From Batrachochytrium dendrobatidis JAM81 (Eukaryota > Chytridiomycota > Chytridiomycetes > Rhizophydiales), in contig NW_006281106.1 in assembly GCF_000203795.2 (NCBI RefSeq), positions 215,833-229,445 of the forward strand: 13,613 nucleotides of DNA, read 5' to 3'. Shown here in pieces: positions 1 to 7,104 of the stretch (position 1 is the first letter of the stretch; each line of letters begins with the position of its first letter). The notes beneath the pieces were generated by a model. The model made no database searches, was not told the DNA's origin, and worked only from the letters and a program-made list of their open reading frames with translations. A program made the position numbers and the translations under genes.

Positions 1-77
1 TAACCCATAGTAGTATAAGATGGAATGGCTGCTGCAATCTGCACCATCACTGCAGTTATAATAGTAAACAGATACAT
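1..77 (-). CDS. Secreted protein, N-terminal fragment cut by window edge
   Basis: Reading the minus strand from the ATG at 77-75 gives 25 complete codons that run off the left edge. The peptide starts MYLFTIITAVMVQIAAAIPS: a short N-region, a hydrophobic core of about 15 residues, then Ala-Ala-Ala-Ile-Pro. This is a classical signal peptide with probable cleavage after the Ala run, so the product should enter the secretory pathway. The style closely resembles the signal peptide of the next gene on the same strand (377-1447), which suggests a small cluster of secreted-protein genes. A TATA-like ATTTATAA lies only about 5 bases before the ATG, which is closer than usual for a TATA box, so its role is unclear. 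The mature protein lies outside the window and its function cannot be told. Confidence 0.6.
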   Translation of the reverse strand, partial: MYLFTIITAVMVQIAAAIPSYTTMG

Positions 78-376
78 TTTATAAATAGCCAAGATTGGTT
101 GATCAATAAAGATAGTGTATTGGCTTTTATATTCCTCAACTGCAAGGTTTTATTCCCACATTCGAATCAAATACAGCTTTACAATCCATTCCAACAAATA
201 ATAAAATAGTTTAAACATCCTTCAAGTCAATATTACAAATTCACATACATGCAAGTTGAGTTTATTGTGTCAAAGTGTAAACAGAATTGCAAAAATATAT
301 CAAGCATGGGAAAATTCCCGGTCTGGGTATAATAAGCTTTTTAGGTGTGCTAACAAAAAATGGGTAGATTCAATTA

Positions 377-1447
377 TTACATGCCTACACCAACTCCTGC
401 ACCGTATCCTGCGCCAACTCCTGCACCGTATCCTGCACCAACTCCCGCGCCATATCCAGCTCCTGATCCTGCTCCCCACCATCGTCGTTCCAAGCGTGTA
501 TTATCTTGAACACCTTTACACTCACCAATCTTGGCATCACAGCTGCCTAGTTGCTTGGCACGACATGATAGCGATTTGAATTGCAATTCAAGTTTTGCCG
601 TGGCTTCACAAACACGATCGAGTTGCTGCAGTAGCTGTGTTTTTTGGTTACCTTGATATTGCTGTTCAAGATTAGATGATGCACAGTCCAACAATGCAAG
701 TTTTTGCAATGCAATGCCACGTATGAATCCACGCACTGCATTGGCTCGATCTACTGCTGCAGACTTGTCTTCACCACACGACACATCACTCTTGATTGCA
801 TTTTCTTGACATGTGGAAGCCGCATTGATTCCGGCACATGATGGTTTCATACCGCTCTTGACATCAGACCATGAATTCATAACCAATGGACTAGCAGTCG
901 TGAATCTGACCATATTGTTGCCAAGACGATCATTCAAATCATGCAAACGAGTCAATGCATCATGACGTGCACCAAACGATGAATCAAACGATGAATCAGG
1001 CATTGCTGGTTGTTGAATACTGGATGCGTGCAATCTATCCAGCATGTCATGGATGGTTGACATTTGTTGTTGGATTACATTTTGCAAATTCTGGATGATG
1101 TTTGCGTAATCGTCAACTGAACAGACGGATGATTGATGTGGAATATCAATGTTTTGAGTATCAGCAGTGTTTTGTGGAAATACTGGTTTTGAAAACGTTG
1201 GAGCTGAAAAAATCGGGATTCTGGCTGCATCCTGAATGGCAGGTCCAGGTCCAGGTCCAGACTCAGATCCAAAACCAGACTCAGATGACAGGCCAGGACC
1301 AGATCCAGATCCAGGACCAGTATCGAGACCAGTGTTTTGATTTTGGTTGATAGACGGTGCATTAAACTGGAGTCTGTCATTGATGGCAGGAACAGCAATG
1401 ACTGCAGAAGCAGTGATAATCACAGTCGAAATAATAGTAAACTTCAT
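377..1447 (-). CDS. Secreted Cys-containing protein with Gly/Tyr repeat tail
   Basis: A single uninterrupted frame encodes 356 residues from the ATG at 1447-1445. I chose this start because it places a signal peptide (MKFTIISTVIITASAVIA, then VPA) at the N-terminus; an in-frame ATG at 1468 would add seven residues (MLVNLSI). Residues about 40-70 are a low-complexity Gly/Pro/Ser/Glu stretch. The middle, about residues 100-320, is soluble and mostly helical-looking, with Gln-rich segments and nine Cys after the signal peptide, an odd number that leaves at least one unpaired. Near residues 321-322 there is an Arg-Arg pair (LERR then WW), followed by a 34-residue tail built on the octamer GAGYGAGV repeated about three times and ending at the stop. 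The protein is probably secreted or attached at the cell surface. I do not recognise a named domain. The type resembles lineage-specific secreted proteins of chytrids. Confidence 0.8.
   Translation of the reverse strand: MKFTIISTVIITASAVIAVPAINDRLQFNAPSINQNQNTGLDTGPGSGSGPGLSSESGFGSESGPGPGPAIQDAARIPIFSAPTFSKPVFPQNTADTQNIDIPHQSSVCSVDDYANIIQNLQNVIQQQMSTIHDMLDRLHASSIQQPAMPDSSFDSSFGARHDALTRLHDLNDRLGNNMVRFTTASPLVMNSWSDVKSGMKPSCAGINAASTCQENAIKSDVSCGEDKSAAVDRANAVRGFIRGIALQKLALLDCASSNLEQQYQGNQKTQLLQQLDRVCEATAKLELQFKSLSCRAKQLGSCDAKIGECKGVQDNTRLERRWWGAGSGAGYGAGVGAGYGAGVGAGYGAGVGVGM
381..470 (-). repeat. 24-bp tandem repeat coding for Gly/Ala/Tyr octamers
   Basis: The last part of the secreted-protein gene consists of about three 24-base units with small changes. 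On the plus strand each unit reads roughly CAACTCCTGCACCGTATCCTG plus three bases in Pro/Gln-like spelling; on the coding strand it gives the octamer GAGYGAGV. Differences between units are mostly at third codon positions, so the protein repeat is kept while the DNA has diverged. Repeats of this kind can change copy number by slippage. Confidence 0.75.
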
Positions 1448-2323
1448 AATAGACAAATTAACGAGCATGTTATACACCAAATCAGATGTTTTTATACTTG
1501 CACATCAATACAATATTAATGCGAATCATGACACGCAGAATAGTTTAATTCAATTACGAGCATGTCATTAAACTCTAATTAAACTATAAGCTTGATTTGA
1601 TTCACACAAATTAACGTAAACTGCATCATCATGTAGTAGCAACAATTTGTAGAATACTGCTAGAATACTGTATGTTTCAAACAGTTGGTTGGTGCAGTGT
1701 TGTAACATGCACTTGGATTCTGACTACAGATCAAATGATCATCGTTTAATTACACCATAATGATGTAAATGGAATGTTTTTGTATTGGTATTGCAATGAA
1801 TGTGACTGTTTTAGTTTGTAGTAAACACTGGTTGAATACTTGTTACACTCTCATATTAAAGATTGACTTGATGGACATTTTTGACTGATGCAACATCCAT
1901 CATATCATACAAACGATAGTTTTGAACTGAAATAGTTGTTCATTTCTGGTAGTCATACGTTGTACAATCACCAGATTGATGTACTGCAATGCATAGATTA
2001 AACTGTTTTGATGGCAATCAAACTGTACACACATTCGTATGCTAAAATCAGATACGTTTACGTTATAGTTCAAGAAACCAAGAATTGCATGTCTTGAGAA
2101 TGCAACTCTGCATGCCAATCACCAGAAGACTTGTAAAAAAGCTCAATGAAAATGTTGTACAGTAAATGCAATGTAAATCATCATATGAGATTGGCAGTTT
2201 ATTATATATTGACACTCGTATTGGGTGATCCATTTTGCGTGAATACGACTGTATAAACCATTTAATCACTTGAAATGCCCAACCAATCGATTAATAATCA
2301 AACTCGATCCATGTGATTATAAT
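1448..2323. other. Intergenic region, no gene seen
   Basis: These 876 bases lie upstream of the secreted-protein gene and downstream of the DUF1275 gene. Short frames exist on both strands, but none has a recognisable domain, signal peptide or good splice context. A small direct duplication of TAGAATACTG lies at 1650-1670 with an 11-base period. A TTTATAC motif near 1490 is a weak TATA candidate for the secreted-protein gene. I see nothing else. Confidence 0.5.
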
Positions 2324-3699
2324 TTAAATATTTATTTGTTTAGGTAAGTCGTCATCTTCATCTGTTGCTCCATATGCAGATTGCCCACGTCTTGAACTGA
2401 GCAGTCTAGATGATCCACTATCTCTTTTGCCAGTACTGCTGATGGATACGCTATTTAATACTCCCATTTCAATTTCATCGTCTCCAACCATATCATTCAA
2501 AAACCTTTGAATTTCATCATCAATATTCTTGCCAGTAATTTTTGCATAGTGATCTACTTGCTTCAGCAACTGTTCCTTATGATACTCTTGATATTTCCGA
2601 GGATCTCCTTCATAGTTGTCCATAAAATGGAGTTCATGAGGAAGAGCGTGTTTAATTTGTTCTGCCGCATCTTTGATAAACGGTAAAGTGAGATACAAAG
2701 CGGCAACACCACCAGTGAATATACACGGGACAAGGAGAGCATATTCGTGAATAGAAAGCCATGCGATTTGACCACACATGCCACCTGCAATAAACCCAAA
2801 AAGAATAGGAACATGAACTTTGAGACGCCATAACTCGGCCTTGGTATCAGATCGACACGCTTGACCCAAGATATTTCCTACATCTGTAGCGATTCCTGTC
2901 ATGTGTGTTGTGCGAACAGCCAACCCAGAGTAAGAAGTCACCATTGCGTTTTGTAATCCGCAAGCAAATGCTGCAGCCCATTCGCCCAATACCAACTCTC
3001 GACGCAAAAACATAAACGATGTAAACAACGCAGCAGATTCTATACACAGTGTTATTCCGTAATTGGCACCAAGTTTGAATCGGTTGTCACCCACTATAAA
3101 TCCAGCCATAAACGATCCAAATGTAAATGATACAATAATAGATACGACCAAAAGAAATGTTTCCCAGTCTTGCTGAACAGCCGATATAGCAACCCGAGAA
3201 ACCGATCCAGTGACATGAGAGACCGCACACCTATAGGTTCAGTTGATAATTGTGTCAATGTGAACAGGTTTTAGTGAGCAGTCACCAATTGGTTTGTGGT
3301 ATCAGAAAGTGTTGTGTTTTGCAATAACACAATCCATAGCATTATGAAAACAAATCATTAGAATACAAGAAGCGTGTTGTAGCAATCAATAGTTTGAGTC
3401 AGACTAACGCGAGTTTGGAGCATTTGATATGCAAAATGGTCAAAGAAATATGTATTCAAGTGGTAAATAAACACTATATATTGTGTTGTGCACTATGAAT
3501 TGAAATACATGCAAGGATAGGATAGACTTCAATCATGTATTCAAGTCAAACTGAAGATGGCGCGACAAGATACACGGTTCATGGCACTTGCCTGGAAATA
3601 ACCTGCCATAGAGACGACATTGATGAAACCGGCATTAGCAGCAAGAGCTACACCACCAGCAACAATGGTGTAAAACTCCCGTTCTGGCAAGTTATTCAT
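2324..3699 (-). CDS. DUF1275 (YoaK-like) family membrane protein, two exons
   Basis: Exon 1 runs from the ATG at 3699 to about 3592 and encodes 36 residues, starting MNNLPEREFYTIVAGG and ending in GYFQ. An in-frame stop (TAA) lies two codons before this ATG. Exon 2 runs from about 3230 to the TAA at 2324 and opens with CAVSHVTGSVSRVAI. The joined protein is about 337 residues. It shows the DUF1275 pattern of two similar halves, each with an HxTG motif (HVTG early in exon 2, and HMTG in VRTTHMTGIATDVGN), and about six hydrophobic segments. A charged cytosolic tail of about 100 residues ends in an Asp/Glu cluster and KQINI. The family is integral membrane and mostly uncharacterised; I propose no substrate. 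The intron would be about 361 bases, with CAG then GCAAGT at the 5' side and CCTATAG at the 3' side. However, strict GC-AG splicing puts exon 2 one base out of frame. A small extra exon, a non-canonical junction or a one-base sequence change could explain this. Confidence 0.8.
3231..3591 (-). other. Intron of the DUF1275 gene (boundaries uncertain)
   Basis: The segment between the two homology-supported exons is AT-rich and has stops in all minus-strand frames. The donor side reads CAG then GCAAGT, the consensus of rare GC-AG introns. The acceptor side reads CCTATAG then GTGTGC. Homology to DUF1275 expects FQ-x-x-VSHVTG across the junction. That is obtained only if the cut is shifted by one base (GG...AG or GC...GG). 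At 361 bases it is longer than the other introns in this window (49-104). Confidence 0.5.
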
Positions 3700-4208
3700 G
3701 GTTTAGCGTATTATAGTGAATGCAATTTTGTAGTCTATGAAATACTGTCAGGGTTTGCAAAACAATGTTTGGACAAGTTGATAGGATTTAAATCACCGAC
3801 ATATTCACGTAAAATGGAACATTAAATAAGGATGTCAAAATACATGATACAAAACCAACTTTATGAAATGGTTGTGCCAGTTTACTGGACAACATTGGGT
3901 CATTTGAACTGACAAAGTTGACTGGTATCCTGGTGATTGAAATGAAAACAAGTGTATCAATCCTATTGGCCAAGTTATCTCCGGGTACTATAGCCTATTA
4001 TCAAATACTACCTGTTTGAGCCACAAGCCTCAAACAATCTTTTACTTTAAGAACTAAGACACTTTCTTATTAAATAAACATCCTCTGAATCAATCTTCTA
4101 AATATCATCTAAATATCATCTGACATAACTTCGTTATTATCTATTAAGTTCAACTCGTTATTCTGTTGACTTTAATTTGCGTGACTACTTCCTGATAATC
4201 ATTCAAGA
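3700..4208. other. Intergenic region, no convincing gene
   Basis: This stretch is upstream of the DUF1275 gene and left of the accessory block. It is AT-rich, and no frame looks like a protein. It contains a short tandem repeat, CTAAATATCAT twice, at 4098-4119. I searched it for the missing N-terminal part of glycerol kinase and did not find it. Confidence 0.5.
4098..4121. repeat. 11-bp tandem repeat, two copies
   Basis: The unit CTAAATATCAT occurs twice in perfect tandem and is followed by two bases of a third unit. It lies in non-coding AT-rich DNA about 90 bases left of the left direct-repeat copy. Confidence 0.7.
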
Positions 4209-4269
4209 TCTCTTCTGACCGATCTTTTCTACAGCGGCAGATTATATATTATTACCTTATACTTTACTA
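4209..4269 (+). repeat. Left copy of an AT-rich direct repeat
   Basis: This 61-base segment shares three blocks, in the same order and orientation, with 6949-7011: TCTCTTCTGA, CAGATTATAT and TTATACTTTACTA. Spacing between blocks differs by a few bases, so the copies have diverged or are only partly related. Together they bracket the CRN gene and the unknown gene at 5909-6533. The match is by eye in AT-rich DNA, and chance similarity is possible for part of it. Confidence 0.45.
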
Positions 4270-4634
4270 ATTGAAAAACTCAGTCTCTTTCTCTATTTTC
4301 TATCTCTATACTTCTTGCGCGATAATCAAAATCTTTAACAAAAACAGGTTTAACCCCATCGATAAGAGCCATGTCAGTAGTATATAGGGCATCCGATGAT
4401 ACCAGTTTTTAGGCGAGATTCTCTGCTGAAATGGTCAAAAGTTAATAGTATAATAATTTCATATCAAACTTTCGTCATAAATAATTCTTTCCGACATTCA
4501 ACGCATTTAGTTTCTAATTAGAATCTGAATTTGACTTTTAGAATCTGAGCAGAATCTAATTGCCTGAAATTTGTTATATTTTGTTTCTATGCAAGACTAC
4601 TCAGTTGTTATTTTCAAAATTTGGTAAAGCTATT

Positions 4635-4640
4635 TTTATT
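4635..4640 (-). terminator. AATAAA-type polyadenylation signal after the CRN gene
   Basis: On the minus strand AATAAA occurs 13 bases after the CRN stop codon. The position is a little close but fits compact fungal 3' ends. It supports the 3' end of the CRN transcript. Confidence 0.4.
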
Positions 4641-4652
4641 ATCAAACAACAA

Positions 4653-5558
4653 TTAACGTTCAATGATGAAATCCTCCGGCTTTTTGACATCGTAACGATA
4701 TCCTGATGGATAAACGCAAATGAATCCAAAGAGTTGTGCGATCTTTCTAATATCCTCTGGAAACAACGTACCACACAACACCCCAACATACTTTGTGACA
4801 TTTCGAAATTCTGGCTGGGCATTGGCTTGAAACTCCTTGAACTTGCGAATTCTTGCAGGGAGCTTGTTCACTTGTTTATCGGTCATATTATGCTTGGCTT
4901 CACATAAGTACAGGACATCGCCATCTTTAAAGACAGCGTCCCACTCCTGGACAACAGTCTTTCCGTCTGCAGCCATAATGTCCGTTGGCATCACCTCGAT
5001 TGAAGGACCAAGATGGGTAGCAAAGAATCGCCTCACGGCCAAGTGAGTTTCCTCCTCCATAACTTGATCGTCATTCTGCTGCCAACGTACTTCGTCAGCA
5101 AACGACCGTTCGTAGCGAGAATATACATTGTACTTTTCTCCATTGATCAACTGCTTGAACTTGATAATCTTGTCCTTGGGATTGAACAGCTGATAGAGGG
5201 CTGAGCCTTTTCCTTCGAGGATCTGTTTCAAATCATCATTTGATTCAACAAGATATTTGGAAAAGCTATCCAAAGGACAGCACTCTTCATCAATATCCTG
5301 AATGAAGATGGTTTTCTGAGCCGGCGCAGAGGATCCCAGAGTCTTGACAATCAAAGGTAATTTGGCGGACAGACCAGCAGTGGAAATTCTCGCAAGTGGA
5401 AGATCAGGTTCAAGTGGAGCATCCTGGAGTGACTGATGGATAGAGATTTGGTTGGAGTCAACGGCAGAGAATTGGTTTGGGAACTTCTGCTTGATGGCCT
5501 TGGCAAGGTCACTGATATTTAAGCAGCCAGAAGTAGACACGAGTGGCTTGACTGCCAT
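4653..5558 (-). CDS. Crinkler-type (CRN) protein with REase-like nuclease domain
   Basis: A single frame encodes 301 residues; an in-frame TGA lies three codons before the ATG. Residues about 15-65 resemble the second half of the ubiquitin-like CRN header (ISDLAKAIKQKFPNQF, then DSNQISI). The usual first strand of the header, with a Cys-Leu-Val-x-Gly-type motif, is not evident. The C-terminal half carries a PD-(D/E)xK-type nuclease core: E205-W-D207 in a strand, then LYLCEAK with E220-x-K222, followed by a helix rich in Lys, Arg and Phe. This layout matches the published CR effector class in which a header is joined to a restriction-endonuclease-fold domain. Such proteins are thought to act on nucleic acid, in the nucleus of a host cell or of the producing cell; that role is family knowledge, not shown here. 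There is no signal peptide. The active-site residues are intact, so the domain may be functional. Its neighbour at 5909-6533 is divergently oriented, about 350 bases away. Confidence 0.8.
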   Translation of the reverse strand: MAVKPLVSTSGCLNISDLAKAIKQKFPNQFSAVDSNQISIHQSLQDAPLEPDLPLARISTAGLSAKLPLIVKTLGSSAPAQKTIFIQDIDEECCPLDSFSKYLVESNDDLKQILEGKGSALYQLFNPKDKIIKFKQLINGEKYNVYSRYERSFADEVRWQQNDDQVMEEETHLAVRRFFATHLGPSIEVMPTDIMAADGKTVVQEWDAVFKDGDVLYLCEAKHNMTDKQVNKLPARIRKFKEFQANAQPEFRNVTKYVGVLCGTLFPEDIRKIAQLFGFICVYPSGYRYDVKKPEDFIIER

Positions 5559-5572
5559 TATGTTTCACCCAT
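5558..5572 (-). promoter_or_regulatory. Four-codon uORF overlapping the CRN start codon
   Basis: The minus strand reads ATG GGT GAA ACA TAA with the last A shared with the CRN start codon (TAATG). If transcription starts upstream of 5572, ribosomes would meet this tiny frame first and would have to re-initiate or leak past it. The transcript start is unknown, so the effect is inference. Confidence 0.35.
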
Positions 5573-5908
5573 AGTTTGGCCAGGGTGCTGCTGTGACGAA
5601 CTATTCTCAATATTGTTGTTTTTTTAAAAGGAAAGAAAAAAAATTGCAAGGTCAGGGGCGTTAAATGGGCTGCTTGGAATGACGTATTATTGGAATTGAG
5701 ACTAATTCATATTCAAAAAAGTTCACATTTTAAAACATTTCAGTGGTGTCCGAGTATAAAAATGACAACTGCACTTCAAATGAGTCAAATGTGTGATTAC
5801 AGCCGTTTTACTGACTGGGTCAAGAAGCACCTAATATAACCTTGGACAATCATCACTCAAATTGACATCAAATTTGTCCGGTCTATAATAAAGGAATTGA
5901 CCAGTTCA
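5559..5908. other. Divergent promoter region between CRN and the unknown gene
   Basis: This stretch of 350 bases separates two genes read away from each other. On the plus strand TATAAAA at about 5756-5762 and TATAATAAA at about 5883-5891 are TATA candidates for the right-hand gene. On the CRN side there is a pyrimidine-rich stretch, seen as A/G-rich DNA around 5627-5645 on the plus strand, typical of fungal promoters. A short frame starting at 5762 (MTTALQMSQMCDYSRF, 25 codons) ends before the gene and is probably not coding. Confidence 0.4.
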
Positions 5909-6533
5909 ATGAGAACACCAGAAACTGCCAAGAAAACAGACACTGAAAAGTCTAAAGCATTCTTATTGAAATGCTACACTACGACATCAATCTCTCAGTG
6001 TGCTGGATGAGTCGTCGTCATACAACTTTACTGGGTTGGATGCTGTGGAAATCAAAAACCGGCTGACGAAATCCATTCAATTGAATATGAAGCAACTCAA
6101 AGCGACCGATGTACTGGCATCAAAACAAGTAATGCTGATAGCAAGGTCCTTGATGAAACTACTGGAAACATTTGGGGATGGCCAAAAGAGACGCTTCTTG
6201 GACTATGTCAACAGCAGACTTGGCATCTCCAAATCATCCTACTACTACTACATGGAGTATTATGCCTTTATGTCAAAGTATCCGAAATTCCAAACGCTGG
6301 CAGTGTCCTTTAGAGTGTTTAAAAGTATGATTCCAAAAATCAAGGAATGGTTTATGTCACCAGAGTGTCAAGCTTTGGACTCTTCTAATTTCTACTCTGA
6401 GCATTATTGGATGAGTGTTGATGATGAAATGGATGACGACGATATGAATGTTTTAAACGAACACAATTCCACCGCGGTGGAAAACAACAACTGGCAGCAA
6501 CTTCTGTTGGAATATCCAGACGGATACTCCTAA
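5909..6533 (+). CDS. Unrecognised Tyr-rich protein, possible HTH-like core, two-exon model
   Basis: The main open frame ends at the TAA 6531-6533 and is open back to 5970, but its first in-frame ATG is only at about 6087. A spliced model repairs this. It uses the ATG at 5909, exon 1 5909-5949, a 49-base GT-AG intron 5950-5998 (AAA|GTCTAA to CTCTCAG), and exon 2 5999-6533. The product is about 191 residues starting MRTPETAKKTDTEN. The alternative is a one-base frameshift near 5999, since the unspliced frame from 5909 reads protein-like (KSKAFLLKCYTTTSISQ) up to that point. Features of the product: a charged helical region, then LGISKSSYYYYMEYYAF, which reads like a helix-turn-helix recognition segment, then a Lys/Phe-rich segment and an acidic tail with DDEMDDDD. 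I do not recognise the family. A DNA-binding role is only a guess from the helical pattern. It sits head to head with the CRN gene inside the repeat-bracketed block. Confidence 0.5.
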
Positions 6534-6948
6534 GTGGTAATCTGTGACAAAGCTAATTCTAATAACGCACACTTTGAATCTCCAAATTAAACCCTTCATC
6601 ACCACCAATCCATATGCTCCAACTCCATTATCCTCATTTCTGGAGATTCATGTTCCAAGTAACGAGTAAATGGTGTCATTATGTAGATATAGTCAACTAC
6701 AGGAATCAATCCCATTGGCTCAACTACTTTTCGTTTACAACCACTAATTACCAAATGTGTTACTTGTTCGTATCACAAGACAAACAATCAACTACTATAA
6801 AAGCTAATATGCTTAATCTTATCAATAAACAACTCGTCAAACTATTTCAACTTTCTAATTACTTTATCACACCTTTTTACTATACTTGAAAAGACCAAGT
6901 CTGCTGATCTTGGATTAAAGTGCAACATCCATTACACTTTTGATTTGT
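6534..6948. other. AT-rich non-coding stretch right of the unknown gene
   Basis: The region has pyrimidine- and A-rich low-complexity DNA. A frame at 6614-6889 exists but has biased Tyr/Asn/Phe composition and no domain; I treat it as chance. I found no glycerol kinase exons here. Confidence 0.45.
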
Positions 6949-7011
6949 TCTCTTCTGATAACTAACAGTTACAGATTATATTTTATCTAATTTATACTTT
7001 ATACTTTACTA
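6949..7011 (+). repeat. Right copy of an AT-rich direct repeat
   Basis: This segment shares TCTCTTCTGA, CAGATTATAT and TTATACTTTACTA, in order, with the left copy at 4209-4269. Here the last block is preceded by an extra TTTATAC, a local duplication of TATACTT. It ends about 94 bases before the glycerol kinase fragment, so it is near the breakpoint where that gene loses its 5' part. Confidence 0.45.
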
Positions 7012-7104
7012 CATTTATACAAATCACGAAGCTCCAAAAGTTCTGACAGGTATCTTGTTGATTCACACCAGTTGTGCCAATACTGATCAGCCTTTGATAA
7101 ATAG

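Noticed and set aside
256..579. Plus-strand frame of 107 residues rich in Leu, His and Gln
   Set aside because: It is the antisense reading of the Gly/Tyr repeat tail of the secreted protein; the Leu/His/Gln repeats arise from the 24-base DNA repeat.
3535..3825. Plus-strand frame of 96 residues
   Set aside because: The opposite strand encodes exon 1 of the DUF1275 protein with clear family similarity; the plus frame is its shadow.
4517..4557. TTAGAATCTGA twice with a 20-base period, plus a third partial copy
   Set aside because: Too short and AT-rich to distinguish from background; no sign of a larger array.
6614..6889. Plus-strand frame of 91 residues
   Set aside because: Biased AT-rich composition, no domain, no splice or promoter support, located in low-complexity DNA.
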